A stretch of DNA of 32,533 bases, taken from positions 1-32,533 of the forward strand of contig NZ_RWIM01000184.1 of NCBI RefSeq assembly GCF_009764645.1. Direction: 5' to 3'. Positions 24,212 through 32,533 of the stretch are shown in pieces. The position numbers were made by a program, and so were the translations under genes. The stretch's first letter is position 1. The number at the start of each line of letters is the position of its first letter. This DNA comes from Pseudomonas sp. PB106. GTDB lineage: Bacteria; Pseudomonadota; Gammaproteobacteria; Pseudomonadales; Pseudomonadaceae. Under the pieces are notes generated by a model, which was not told where the DNA came from, did no database searches, and saw nothing but the letters and a program-made list of their open reading frames with translations.

Positions 24212-25750
24212 ATGGCTAATGAAACGAACGTCCCACACGCAAAACCGACCACCCTCGACGGCTGGGTAAAGCTGCTCGATGGCGTTCTATTGCCCGTGCC
24301 GCAAGAGGCTCACGACAAAGTCTGCCGCGCCATCCGCGATAACCGCAGCTCTCTGCGCGACATCGCCGACCTGATGCAGGACAGCCCGGCGCTGGCCTTG
24401 AGCATCATCCGTGAGGCGAATCGTCACACCCACGGCAACATGGCCGCGCCGGCGGAAAATCTCGAGGTCGCCATCAACCGTCTGGGCCTTGCCCGCACCG
24501 AAGAATTGCTCGCACGCCTGCCTGCCCAACCGCAGATGCAAATCCCCAAGGCCCTGCGCCAACTGCAGATGATCAGCCAGCACGCGACGCAACAGGCCAA
24601 CGGCTTTTTTGCCAGTCGCCTGGCACGGCTGTGGCAGGACATTCATTGGGGCAGCCTGCTGTTTCTCTCGCCGCTGTGGCCGCTGGCGCTGACGTATCCG
24701 CAATTGCTGGAAGAGTGGGAACTGCGGGTTATCCATAAGGGTGAGTCGGCGCGGGCGGTCGAGAAACAGCTATTTGGCGTACGCCTGCTGAAAATCGCTG
24801 AAGCGCTGGTCGAGGCCTGGCATCTGCCGATCTGGGTGCAACAGGGTTACAAACTGCTGCTCAGCGAGCAGCGCGAACTGGTGAAAGTGCTGCGCATCGC
24901 CCGCGACAGCGAGCATCCGCTGCGCCAGCAAAACCGCCTCGACGAAGATCCGACCCTGCGCCGCTGGCTCAATCAGCCGGCCAATACCGTGCTGCTGGCC
25001 AACGGTCTGGCGCTGTCGGCGCAACAGGCCTGGGACAGTCCTCACAGCGAGCGCTGGCAGTATCTGACCAGCCTTTATCTGCAAATTTCCATGGACGAGG
25101 TGCAGCAACAATTGCACCAGCAAGCCGCCAACAGCGCCCGTTATCATGCGATGCCGGATCTGTGGCACCCGGCGGTTTCGCTGCTGTGGCCGTGGGGCAC
25201 GCGGCGCTTGCCGGCCGGGATGTTGCCAGCCGCGGCGCCCACCGCTGAAGACCTCGGTCAATGGCGCAAGCAATGCGCCGAGCTGCTCGCCGAGCCAAGC
25301 CGCTTCACCAATGCGATGAGCCTGACCGTCGCCGCGCGCGATGCCTTGGCCGCCAGCGGCATGCGCCGGGTGATGATCCTGATGGCCGACCGCACGCAAT
25401 CCAGCCTGCGCGTGCAGCAAACCTATGGTTTGCCAAAAGAAGCTGCGGCACTCACGTTTGCCGTCAGCCAAAGCAGCGTGCTGCAACGTTTACTCGCGCA
25501 ACAGGCGCAGGTGCGCATCAACCCGGACAACAACGCCCAGTTCTCCGCCCTGCTGCCGCCGAACCTGCGCACGCTGTTTCGCGGCGAACATCTGTTCCTG
25601 CGCTCTCTGGTCAACAATGGCCGGGTGATCATGATCGTTGTCGCTGATCAGGGCGGCGGGCCCTTCGCCGACATCACCGTGCAAGCCTTCGGCAAAACCG
25701 CGCAGTGCATCGAAAAAGCCCTGCACAGCTTTAGCAGCCGCGGCCGATGA
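24212..25750 (+). CDS. HDOD-domain protein
   Basis: The 512-residue cytoplasmic protein has an N-terminal HDOD domain (about 20-215; LLPVPQEAHDKVCRAI, then DLMQDSPALALSIIREAN and AINRLGLARTEELL). HDOD is a non-catalytic relative of HD phosphohydrolases found in signalling proteins. The C-terminal third (about 350-510) resembles a GAF-like sensor (RRVMILMADRTQSSLRVQQ, then FGKTAQCIEKALH). It is conserved at this position in pseudomonads from memory; its function is not established. It is divergent from motAB, which suggests but does not prove a link to motility. The start codon has only a weak ribosome site. Confidence 0.83.
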   Translation: MANETNVPHAKPTTLDGWVKLLDGVLLPVPQEAHDKVCRAIRDNRSSLRDIADLMQDSPALALSIIREANRHTHGNMAAPAENLEVAINRLGLARTEELLARLPAQPQMQIPKALRQLQMISQHATQQANGFFASRLARLWQDIHWGSLLFLSPLWPLALTYPQLLEEWELRVIHKGESARAVEKQLFGVRLLKIAEALVEAWHLPIWVQQGYKLLLSEQRELVKVLRIARDSEHPLRQQNRLDEDPTLRRWLNQPANTVLLANGLALSAQQAWDSPHSERWQYLTSLYLQISMDEVQQQLHQQAANSARYHAMPDLWHPAVSLLWPWGTRRLPAGMLPAAAPTAEDLGQWRKQCAELLAEPSRFTNAMSLTVAARDALAASGMRRVMILMADRTQSSLRVQQTYGLPKEAAALTFAVSQSSVLQRLLAQQAQVRINPDNNAQFSALLPPNLRTLFRGEHLFLRSLVNNGRVIMIVVADQGGGPFADITVQAFGKTAQCIEKALHSFSSRGR

Positions 25751-25792
25751 GGCTGCGCTACAATCCTCCCCTTTGTGCTCTGGAGACCTCAC

Positions 25793-26608
25793 ATGTCTGA
25801 CTTCTCTGGCTTGCCGCTCGTCATCGAACCGAGCGACCTGCTCCCGCGCCTGGAGTCTGGCGAACTGATTCTGGTGGACCTGACCAGTCCTGCGCGTTAC
25901 ACCGAAGGGCATATCCCCGGCGCACGCTTTGTCGACCCGAAACGCACCCAGCTCGGCCAGCCGCCGGCGCCGGGCCTGATGCCGGCCAAAGCCGATCTGG
26001 AAGCGTTGTTCGGAGAGTTGGGCCATCGCAAGGACGCGGTCTACGTCGTCTATGACGATGAAGGTGGCGGCTGGGCCGGACGCTTTATCTGGGTGCTCGA
26101 CGTGATCGGTCACGACAAGTACCACTATATAGACGGTGGTCTGCCGGCGTGGCTGGCGGATGGCATGCCGATGTCGATCCAGGTGCCAGCGGCCGTCGGT
26201 GGTTCTCTGCCGTTGACCCTGCACGAAGAGCCGACCGCGACCCGCGAATACCTGCAAAGCCGTCTCGGTGCTGCCGATCTGGCGATCTGGGATGCGCGCG
26301 GGCCGCTGGAATATTCCGGCGAGAAAGTACTGGCCGCCAAGGCCGGGCACATCCCCGGCGCGGTCAACTTCGAATGGACGGCCGGCATGGACAAGTCGCG
26401 TCAACTGCGCATCCGCACGGATATGCCGCAGATCCTCGAAGACCTCGGGATCACCAAGGACAAAGAAATCATTACTCACTGCCAGACTCATCACCGGTCG
26501 GGCTTCACTTATCTGGTGGCCAAGTCCCTCGGTTATCCGCGGGTCAAGGGCTACGCCGGTTCCTGGGGCGAATGGGGCAACCACCCTGACACGCCTGTAG
26601 AGATTTAA
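25793..26608 (+). CDS. rhdA: Thiosulfate sulfurtransferase (rhodanese) RhdA
   Basis: Transfers the sulfane sulfur of thiosulfate to cyanide or other thiols. In fluorescent pseudomonads it helps with cyanide tolerance and sulfur trafficking. The 271-residue protein has two rhodanese domains. The inactive first one has DLTSPARYTEGHIPGARFVD, and the second is catalytic. The active-site loop CQTHHRSG near 230-237 is the special one known from Azotobacter RhdA. The ATG at 25793 has GGAG seven bases upstream; an in-frame ATG six codons earlier is less likely. It is 18 bases from psd and co-directional, so probably co-transcribed. Confidence 0.96.
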   Translation: MSDFSGLPLVIEPSDLLPRLESGELILVDLTSPARYTEGHIPGARFVDPKRTQLGQPPAPGLMPAKADLEALFGELGHRKDAVYVVYDDEGGGWAGRFIWVLDVIGHDKYHYIDGGLPAWLADGMPMSIQVPAAVGGSLPLTLHEEPTATREYLQSRLGAADLAIWDARGPLEYSGEKVLAAKAGHIPGAVNFEWTAGMDKSRQLRIRTDMPQILEDLGITKDKEIITHCQTHHRSGFTYLVAKSLGYPRVKGYAGSWGEWGNHPDTPVEI

Positions 26609-26626
26609 GGTTTTTAAGGACAACTA

Positions 26627-27487
26627 ATGAAAGAGCGTCTGTTTATCCTCAGCCAGTACCTGCTGCCGCATCACCTGCTGTCGCGCCTGGCCGGCTGCGT
26701 TGCCGAGTGCCGCGTGCGCTGGTTCAAGAATGCCTTCACCCAATGGTTCGCCAAGCGTTATCAAGTGGACATGTCGCAAGCGCTCGTCGAAGACCTGACC
26801 GCTTACGAGCACTTCAACGCCTTCTTCACCCGCGCTCTGAAAGACGGCGCGCGTCCACTGGACGAAACCCCGGGCGCGATCCTCAGCCCGGCCGACGGTG
26901 CGGTCAGCCAACTCGGCCCGATCGAACACGGTCGCGTGTTCCAGGCCAAGGGCCACAGCTTCAGCGTGCTGGAACTGCTCGGCGGTGACGCGGCCAATGC
27001 CGCGCCGTTCATGGGCGGTGACTTCGCTACTATTTACCTGTCGCCGAAGGACTACCACCGCGTGCACATGCCGCTGGCCGGCACCCTGCGCGAGATGGTC
27101 TACATCCCGGGCCGGATCTTCTCGGTCAACCAGACCACCGCTGAAAACGTGCCGGAGCTGTTCGCCCGCAACGAGCGCGTAGCGTGCATTTTCGACACCG
27201 AGCGCGGCCCGATGGCTGTAGTGCTGGTCGGCGCGATGATCGTTGCTTCGATCGAAACCGTGTGGGCCGGTCTGGTCACGCCGCCGAAGCGCGAGCTGAA
27301 AACCTTCCGCTACGACGAAGCCGCGCGTGCGCCGATCCATCTGGAAAAAGGCGCCGAACTGGGCCGCTTCAAGCTGGGTTCGACCGCGATCGTGCTGTTT
27401 GGTCCGGATCAAGTGAAGTGGGCTGAAGAGCTGGTTGCTGGTTCGCCGGTGCAGATGGGCCAAGGCTTGGCGCTGCCAAAAGCCTGA
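26627..27487 (+). CDS. psd: Phosphatidylserine decarboxylase proenzyme
   Basis: Makes phosphatidylethanolamine from phosphatidylserine at the inner membrane. The 286-residue proenzyme cleaves itself at the LGST motif (250-253), turning Ser252 into the pyruvoyl cofactor of the alpha chain. The other autocatalysis residues are visible: Asp90 in SPADG and His144 in DYHRVHMP. AAGGA precedes the ATG at good spacing. It is probably in one transcript with rhdA. A perfect 11-bp hairpin and a REP doublet follow. Confidence 0.97.
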   Translation: MKERLFILSQYLLPHHLLSRLAGCVAECRVRWFKNAFTQWFAKRYQVDMSQALVEDLTAYEHFNAFFTRALKDGARPLDETPGAILSPADGAVSQLGPIEHGRVFQAKGHSFSVLELLGGDAANAAPFMGGDFATIYLSPKDYHRVHMPLAGTLREMVYIPGRIFSVNQTTAENVPELFARNERVACIFDTERGPMAVVLVGAMIVASIETVWAGLVTPPKRELKTFRYDEAARAPIHLEKGAELGRFKLGSTAIVLFGPDQVKWAEELVAGSPVQMGQGLALPKA

Positions 27488-27493
27488 GTACGC

Positions 27494-27525
27494 ATCGACC
27501 GTCATGGATTCCCCTGACGGTCGAT
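27494..27525 (+). terminator. Perfect hairpin after psd
   Basis: ATCGACCGTCA (27494-27504) pairs with TGACGGTCGAT (27515-27525) around a 10-base loop, seven bases after the psd stop codon. There is no T run, so it may stabilise the mRNA end rather than terminate. Confidence 0.45.
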
Positions 27526-27530
27526 ACCTC

Positions 27531-27669
27531 TGTAGGAGCTGCCGAAGGCTCGGGCCGCGATCGGACGATCTTTTGATCTTTGGACGCAGAGCGTCCACGG
27601 CTGCATTCCCACGCAGAGCGTGGGAACGATCAAGATCAAAAGATCGCAGCCTTCGGCAGCTCCTACAGG
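27531..27669. repeat. REP doublet with two nested palindromes
   Basis: A plus REP (27531-27580) with the same GC-rich insert as the copy after queG faces a minus REP (27632-27669). Between them lie two related small palindromes, GACGCAGAGCGTC (27582-27594) and TCCCACGCAGAGCGTGGGA (27607-27625), which share the CGCAGAGCG centre. Confidence 0.9.
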
Positions 27670-27716
27670 TTGCGTCATACCGACGGATCGCGAATTTTGC
27701 TGCTATGGTTTTTGGC

Positions 27717-29471
27717 ATGAGCCAGACCATCTCTTCCCCACAGCTGCGCGCCCCGACCCCGAGTCAGCCGCGTCTGTCATATTGCGAAGCCAGCCCGCGC
27801 GACCTCAAGCGCTGGATCGCCGGCCTGCCCAAAGCCAATATCGGCGAAACCGCCCGCCTGCTGTATCAAGGTCTGGGCGAACTCAATCAATTGCTCACCC
27901 CCAGCGACAATCGTCTGCAATTGCTCGAACTGCTGCGGCCCGAGGTTTATTTCGTCTGCCAGCATCTGGAGCGGCATTTTCTGCATCAGGCGATCATGCT
28001 CGACGAACGCTCGCGCAAGATCAGCAACCTGTGTCAGGCCCTGCAAAGCCATCTGGCCATCGGCTATAAACAAATCGTCCTGCGCATTGCACCGAAATAC
28101 AGCAAGGATCGCGCAGCACTGCTCAGTACGGCTTTGCAACGCGCAGCGCATGCTTTGAAGGGCCAGCTTGTGCGCGCCACGCAACTGTACAGTCCGCCGC
28201 CGGAGCACCTGTGGTTCGAGTTGAATCAGCTGTATCGCACAGCGTGTGAGTTGCAGCTGCAACAGCGGCGCGTGCATGACGATCTGGCCAGCCTGACCAC
28301 AGAGTTGAGCCTGGAACAAACCTACATCGCCGCCCTGCTGCTGGGCAGCGCTCGTTGCAATCAACTGCGGCAGAATCAGATCGCCCGCCTCGCCGAAGTG
28401 CTTGAACCGTGGAGTGCCTTGCTCAAACTGCACCCCGCGCGCGCAGACGCTGGCTTGTTCGCGGTCAGCGCCGAAATCGATGCCGGGCCGCGATATCTCA
28501 ACATGTTTCGCAGCGAGCAGCAGGCCGGATTGCTCGGGTTCGATCCGCAACCGCTGGTGAACACCCTCGAAGCGCACTTGCTGCATCAGGACACTTCGAC
28601 GCCTTTGCCGATTCCGACCGGGCTCAGCTTCGACACCCTGCAACACTTGCACGCGACGTGGGGCGAGGCGGCTGAACGCAGTTTCCAGCGCACCGTGGGC
28701 CAGGGCCATCTGACCGTGTGCGTCGGAATGAGCGCCCTGCACTTCTACCTCGGCGGCGAGCGCAGTTTCAGCGATATGCTCAAACACCCCGGCGCCCGTG
28801 CGGCGAATTTCAGCAGTGCGGTGGCCAAAGGCGAGAAAGACAGCTGGAGCCAGGCCTTCGATGCCGCGCCACAGAACAACGCCGATGAGTTTTTGCCCTA
28901 CGAGGAAATCCAGTACGACCATTTGGTCGTGGACGAAAACAGCACCGACAGTGCACCGCATTACCCGACCTACGCCTTGCCGGTGATCAATCACAGCCCC
29001 GGTGGTTATTGCCTCGCATGGCCCAATGAGGTGCCCGCCGAATTGCAGGCTGGGGAAATGCTCGGCATTCAGGACAGCGCCAGTCTGGGCTGGAGCATTG
29101 CGGTGATCCGCTGGATTCGTCAGGTGCGCGGCGGCGGCACACAAATGGGCATTGAGCTGGTGGCGCCCCATGCCCAGCCGTGCGGCCTGCAACTGGTGCG
29201 CTCGCGGGACGATCACAGTCAGTATTTACGCGGGTTATTACTGCCTGAGATCAGTGCGATCGATGTGCCGGCAACGTTACTCGCTCCGCGCCTGCCCTTT
29301 CAGGAAGGCAGCAAAGTGCTGATCAATACTCAGGGCGAAGAACACCGCGCCGGGCTGGATCGGCGGGTATCAAGTACGCACAGTTTCAATCAGTTTGCTT
29401 ACCGCTCGCTGGAGACCGCGCAGAATGGCGGGAGCGAGGAGGATTTTGATTCGTTGTGGAAATCGCTTTAG
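27717..29471 (+). CDS. Conserved Pseudomonas protein, possible PilZ-like C-terminus
   Basis: The 584-residue cytoplasmic protein resembles the uncharacterised gene found between psd and serB in other pseudomonads (PA4958-like, from memory). The first 230 residues are mostly helical, rich in L, Q and R. The middle is mixed. The last 150 (LGWSIAVIRWIRQVRGGG, then MGIELVAPHAQPCGLQLV) form a beta-rich region that looks PilZ-like, as in c-di-GMP receptors. I do not see a convincing RxxxR switch motif, so binding is uncertain. The start at 27717 follows MSQTISSPQ; an in-frame ATG at 27705 would add four residues. Neither has a clear ribosome site. Longer upstream frames run through the REP doublet and are rejected. 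Confidence 0.75.
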   Translation: MSQTISSPQLRAPTPSQPRLSYCEASPRDLKRWIAGLPKANIGETARLLYQGLGELNQLLTPSDNRLQLLELLRPEVYFVCQHLERHFLHQAIMLDERSRKISNLCQALQSHLAIGYKQIVLRIAPKYSKDRAALLSTALQRAAHALKGQLVRATQLYSPPPEHLWFELNQLYRTACELQLQQRRVHDDLASLTTELSLEQTYIAALLLGSARCNQLRQNQIARLAEVLEPWSALLKLHPARADAGLFAVSAEIDAGPRYLNMFRSEQQAGLLGFDPQPLVNTLEAHLLHQDTSTPLPIPTGLSFDTLQHLHATWGEAAERSFQRTVGQGHLTVCVGMSALHFYLGGERSFSDMLKHPGARAANFSSAVAKGEKDSWSQAFDAAPQNNADEFLPYEEIQYDHLVVDENSTDSAPHYPTYALPVINHSPGGYCLAWPNEVPAELQAGEMLGIQDSASLGWSIAVIRWIRQVRGGGTQMGIELVAPHAQPCGLQLVRSRDDHSQYLRGLLLPEISAIDVPATLLAPRLPFQEGSKVLINTQGEEHRAGLDRRVSSTHSFNQFAYRSLETAQNGGSEEDFDSLWKSL

Positions 29472-29473
29472 AG

Positions 29474-29547
29474 CAAAAGATCGCAGCCTGCGGCAGCTCC
29501 TACACAGATTCCTGTAGGAGCTGCCGAAGGCTGCGATCTTTTGATCT
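29474..29547. repeat. Inverted REP doublet between convergent genes
   Basis: A minus copy (29474-29504) and a plus copy (29511-29547) of the REP core face each other, six bases apart. They fill the gap between the 584-residue hypothetical gene and serB, whose ends converge here. Confidence 0.93.
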
Positions 29548-29551
29548 TTAT

Positions 29552-30766
29552 TTACAACTGCCCATCACGATCACGGAAACCCAGCAAATACAGCACGCCA
29601 TCCAGACCCAGCGTAGAGATCGCCTGCTTCGCCGATTGCTTGACCAACGGTTTGGCACGGAACGCCACGCCGAGCCCGGCAATCGCCAGCATCGGCAAGT
29701 CATTCGCGCCATCGCCCACAGCGATGGTCTGCTCCAGACGCAAACCTTCCTTGTGCGCCAGTTCTTTCAGCAGATCAGCCTTGCGCTGCGCGTCGACAAT
29801 CGGCTCGATTGCCACGCCGGTGCACTTGCCGTCGACCACTTCCAGCTCATTGGCGAACACGTAATCGATGCCGAGTTTGGCCTGCAATTGCTTCGCGAAA
29901 TAGGTGAAGCCACCAGACAAAATCGCGGTCTTGTAACCCAGACGCTTGAGTTCGGCGAACAGCGTTTCCGCGCCTTCGGTCAGACGCAGCGAGGCGCCAA
30001 TCGAATCCAGCACGCTGACGTCGAGACCTTTGAGCAAGGCCAGACGCTCTTTGAAGCTGGCGCGGAAGTCCAGTTCGCCGGCCATCGCCCGCTCGGTGAT
30101 TTCGGACACCTGCTCGCCAACGCCGGCAGCCTTGGCCAATTCGTCGATGACTTCGGCTTCGATCAATGTCGAATCCATGTCGAACACCGCCAGACGACGG
30201 TTGCGACGGAACAGCGAATCTTCCTGGAAGGCGATGTCGACGTTCAGCTCTTGGGCGACGCTGAGGAATTCGGCGCGCAAGGCCTGCGGATCGGCGGCTT
30301 CGCCGCGCACGGAGAACTCGATGCAACCCTTGCCCTTGTCGGCCGGCGTGTCCAGCGGCATGCGACCCGACAGACGGTCAATGTGGTCGATGTTCAGACC
30401 GTATTTGGCGGTGATCGAACTGACGGCCTGCAATTGGCCGGCGGTCACTTTGCGGGTCAGCAGGGTGACGATGTGGCGTTTCTTGCCCTGATTGCCCACC
30501 CATTGCTGGTAATCCTCTTCGGACACCGGGGTAAAGCGCACCTGCTGGTCGAGCTCGTAGCCTTTGAACAGGATGTCCTTGAGCACGGACTTGCCCTGCT
30601 CGGTGTCGGGAATTTCCACCAGGATGCCAAACGACAGGGTGTCGTGGATCACCGCCTGACCGATGTCGAGGATGTTCACACCACCTTGTGCCAGAACGCC
30701 GGTAATGGCTGCCGTCAGACCCGGACGGTCGACTCCCGTGATGTTAATCAGGACGATTTCGCGCAA
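29552..30766 (-). CDS. serB: Phosphoserine phosphatase SerB
   Basis: Last step of serine synthesis: removes phosphate from O-phosphoserine. The 404-residue protein has an extended N-terminal half with ACT-like folds (about 1-180; REIVLINITGVDRPGL), then a HAD phosphatase domain. VFDMDSTLIEAE (near 195-206) carries the nucleophile Asp, and GDGANDLPML (near 355) is the Mg-binding motif. I chose the TTG at 30766, since it gives the family N-terminus (LREIVLINI read as M) and has GGGGG six bases upstream. A second TTG at 30781 adds five residues. It is divergent from the Smp-like gene. Confidence 0.95.
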   Translation of the reverse strand: MREIVLINITGVDRPGLTAAITGVLAQGGVNILDIGQAVIHDTLSFGILVEIPDTEQGKSVLKDILFKGYELDQQVRFTPVSEEDYQQWVGNQGKKRHIVTLLTRKVTAGQLQAVSSITAKYGLNIDHIDRLSGRMPLDTPADKGKGCIEFSVRGEAADPQALRAEFLSVAQELNVDIAFQEDSLFRRNRRLAVFDMDSTLIEAEVIDELAKAAGVGEQVSEITERAMAGELDFRASFKERLALLKGLDVSVLDSIGASLRLTEGAETLFAELKRLGYKTAILSGGFTYFAKQLQAKLGIDYVFANELEVVDGKCTGVAIEPIVDAQRKADLLKELAHKEGLRLEQTIAVGDGANDLPMLAIAGLGVAFRAKPLVKQSAKQAISTLGLDGVLYLLGFRDRDGQL

Positions 30767-30796
30767 CGCGCACCCCCGCAACTGGAAAAAAACCGC

Positions 30797-30802
30797 ATTC
30801 TA
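30797..30802 (-). promoter_or_regulatory. Candidate -10 element for serB
   Basis: TAGAAT on the minus strand, in the context GGGTAGAATGCGG, lies about 31 bases before the chosen TTG start. The -35 side is weak. Confidence 0.4.
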
Positions 30803-30837
30803 CCCACTTTCAGTGACCATCGGGCACCGCGAGCGCT

Positions 30838-30865
30838 TTGCCGGTCTAGGGCCTGTCGCTATACT
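30838..30865 (+). promoter_or_regulatory. Candidate sigma-70 promoter for the Smp-like gene
   Basis: TTGCCG (30838-30843) and TATACT (30860-30865) are separated by 16 bases and lie 35 bases before the GTG start codon. The -10 matches well and the -35 matches 4 of 6. Confidence 0.55.
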
Positions 30866-30900
30866 GCGCGTCAACTTCACGGACAAAAGAGCCGAGCTCA

Positions 30901-32415
30901 GTGAACCGGCCCACGCCAGTTAAAACCGATAACTTCTTCCTGCTGATCTTCCGTGCACTGCGCCACCGCCGTGTACCGATTGCATTGCGCATTGCCAGCC
31001 ATAACGTGATCCTGGTCGCTCTGGCCCTGGTGATCTATGCCTGCGTGATGGGCCTGCAGTTCAAGCAGGCCATGCACCAGCAGGCCGATGCGCTGGGCGA
31101 AAGCCTGACCACGCAGACCGCGACCTCGGCCACGGAGCTGTTGGTGTCCAACGACATCCTCAGCCTCAACGTGCTGCTCAACAACCTGACCAAGAACAAA
31201 CTGGTCGCCCACGCGGCGATCTACAGCGTGGATAACCGCATCCTCGCCGAGTCCGGTCAGCGTCCCAAGCACAGCCTGCTGGGCGAAGCCGAAGGCATGT
31301 ACGAGAGCAAGATCACCTTCCAGGACGTGACCGCCGGGCAACTGCGCATCAGCCTGGACATGGATCAGTTCCAGCAGCCGATGACCATCAGCCTGCAAAG
31401 CATGGGCATTCTCAGCGGAATCCTGCTGGCGCTGTCGCTGGCCTTGAGCCTGCGTATGGGCCGCTACCTGTCGACGCCGTTGCTGCAATTGCGCGTCTGG
31501 TTGCGCCATATCGATGAACATACGCCGGGCACCGATCGTCAGGACGAGATTGGCGATCTGGCGCGGCAACTGCACGCCGACTTCGCCCCGGAACCGGCGC
31601 CAATGCCTGAGCCGGAACCCGAGTTCGAAGAGGAAGAAGACGACGAACCGGAGTTCGAGGTGCGCAACTTGCGTGATCCGAGCTTTGACGAAACTCGTCC
31701 ACTGGCCGCGCAGAAACCGGCGCCTCGCCACGTGGTCAGCACCGTTGAAGACGATGATGACGACGACGCCTTTGCCGATCTGCGTGACGAATCGCTCGAT
31801 ACCGCGCCGCAACCGGTAATCCGCAAGGCCACGCCAAGCGTGCCGCAACACAGCGCAGTCCTGGCGGTGCAACTGGGTTCGCAAGAGCAATTGCGGCGCC
31901 TGCCGCGTGCGCGTCTGGAAGAGTTGCTGGAGCGTTATCGCGACTGCCTCGATCAGGCCGCCTCGCTGTATCAGGGCGAAATCGAAACCTTGAACGATGG
32001 CAGCACGCTGATGCTGTTCCACACCGAAGACAGTGGCGACGATTACCTGACCAATGCGATCTGCTGCGGCGAGCTGCTGCGGGCGCTGGGGCATCAATTG
32101 CAGATCGAAGTCGCAGACAGCGGCATCACCCTGCAATTGCAGTTGGGTCTGACCCTGGGCGATGAGTTGTTTGGCCTGAGCCAGATTGATCTGCTGCTGA
32201 CCGATTCGGCACAGGATGCACTGGCCCTGTCGCAACACAGCCGCAACCTGCTGCTGGTCGAGAGAAAGATCAGCGATGACACGCTGATTCGCCAACGTGC
32301 GCGAATCCGCCCGATCGCCAGCCCTGAAGGCGCTTGCTGCGTAGAACGGTTGATGGAGCCTTATCCATCGATGCTCGAACGGCAACTGGCGCGGATGCAT
32401 GAGCGCCGGGCTTAA
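30901..32415 (+). CDS. Smp/AhpA-like membrane protein with HAMP and acidic linker
   Basis: The 504-residue inner-membrane protein has two membrane helices (about 32-52 and 165-186) around a periplasmic segment of about 110 residues. A HAMP-like stretch (about 186-228) follows. A strongly acidic, proline-rich linker (about 229-300, with runs such as EEEEDDEPE and DDDDDD) leads to a C-terminal domain (about 316-490) like a degenerate nucleotide cyclase. The N-terminal part matches the Smp (SMP_2) family, and in E. coli smp is also divergent from serB. Function is unknown. The start codon is GTG, with only a weak ribosome site. The linker makes it much longer than E. coli Smp. Confidence 0.8.
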   Translation: MNRPTPVKTDNFFLLIFRALRHRRVPIALRIASHNVILVALALVIYACVMGLQFKQAMHQQADALGESLTTQTATSATELLVSNDILSLNVLLNNLTKNKLVAHAAIYSVDNRILAESGQRPKHSLLGEAEGMYESKITFQDVTAGQLRISLDMDQFQQPMTISLQSMGILSGILLALSLALSLRMGRYLSTPLLQLRVWLRHIDEHTPGTDRQDEIGDLARQLHADFAPEPAPMPEPEPEFEEEEDDEPEFEVRNLRDPSFDETRPLAAQKPAPRHVVSTVEDDDDDDAFADLRDESLDTAPQPVIRKATPSVPQHSAVLAVQLGSQEQLRRLPRARLEELLERYRDCLDQAASLYQGEIETLNDGSTLMLFHTEDSGDDYLTNAICCGELLRALGHQLQIEVADSGITLQLQLGLTLGDELFGLSQIDLLLTDSAQDALALSQHSRNLLLVERKISDDTLIRQRARIRPIASPEGACCVERLMEPYPSMLERQLARMHERRA

Positions 32416-32444
32416 GCCTTAAGGCCTTAAGGCCTGAAACACAG

Positions 32445-32480
32445 AAGCCCGCAGACGAGTGATTGTCTGCGGGCTTTTTT
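32445..32480 (+). terminator. Strong rho-independent terminator
   Basis: AAGCCCGCAGAC (32445-32456) pairs perfectly with GTCTGCGGGCTT (32465-32476) around an 8-base loop, followed by a run of Ts. It ends the Smp-like gene transcript. Confidence 0.92.
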
Positions 32481-32486
32481 GTTGCC

Positions 32487-32520
32487 AAAAAGATCGCAGC
32501 CTGCGGCAGCTCCTACAGGG
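32487..32520 (-). repeat. REP element, minus orientation
   Basis: One copy of the REP core (GATCGCAGCCTGCGGCAGCT on plus) follows the terminator. A partner may lie beyond the window edge. Confidence 0.88.
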
Positions 32521-32533
32521 ATTTATTCGTGCA

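Noticed and set aside
27435..27716. Upstream extension of the 584-residue gene, starting inside psd
   Set aside because: The extension runs through the psd 3' end, a hairpin and a REP doublet, and its translation just mirrors repeat sequence.

Overview
This window is a stretch of Pseudomonas chromosome, most likely from the P. fluorescens group. Three things point there: GC-rich codon use, many copies of the short palindromic REP sequence typical of fluorescent pseudomonads (core TGTAGGAGCTGCCGCAGG), and a gene order that matches, from memory, the purA-hisZ-hflKCX-hfq-miaA-mutL-amiB ... orn-rsgA-motAB-rhdA-psd-serB region of other pseudomonads. Apart from one insertion, it is conserved core genome.

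Left part (1-15120), almost all on the minus strand. In transcription order: nnr, tsaE, amiB, mutL, miaA, hfq, hflX, hflK, hflC. This is the classic superoperon, with overlapping or nearly touching genes, closed by a terminator near 4872-4895. It is followed by hisZ-purA, a second terminator (2090-2120), and a chemotaxis receptor. The genes cover NAD(P)HX repair, t6A and i6A tRNA modification, cell-wall hydrolysis, mismatch repair, the RNA chaperone Hfq, ribosome rescue (HflX), control of FtsH proteolysis (HflKC), histidine control and AMP synthesis.

Middle (15121-18713): queG (+), a TRIC-type channel gene (-), orn (-) and rsgA (+), with REP elements between them.

Accessory insertion (about 18714-22103), between rsgA and motBA. 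Three tightly coupled plus-strand genes encode a small ThsB-like TIR protein, a caspase-like (C14) protease with an uncharacterised C-terminal region, and a second, different TIR protein. After a repeat-rich gap comes a minus-strand dinD-like gene. The TIR/caspase pairing matches the recently described TIR-caspase anti-phage systems (type IV Thoeris), in which a TIR enzyme makes a cyclic ADP-ribose signal that switches on the protease. A second TIR gene in the same operon is the unusual element and the main discovery lead.

Right part (22104-32533): motA-motB (-) with a good FliA-type promoter, an HDOD protein, the rhodanese rhdA, psd, and a hypothetical protein with a possible PilZ-like C-terminus (all +). 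Then come serB (-) and a divergent Smp/AhpA-like membrane protein (+) with a strong terminator. REP doublets sit after queG, psd, the hypothetical gene and serB, and at both window ends. No rRNA, tRNA, CRISPR array, IS element or transposase was seen.
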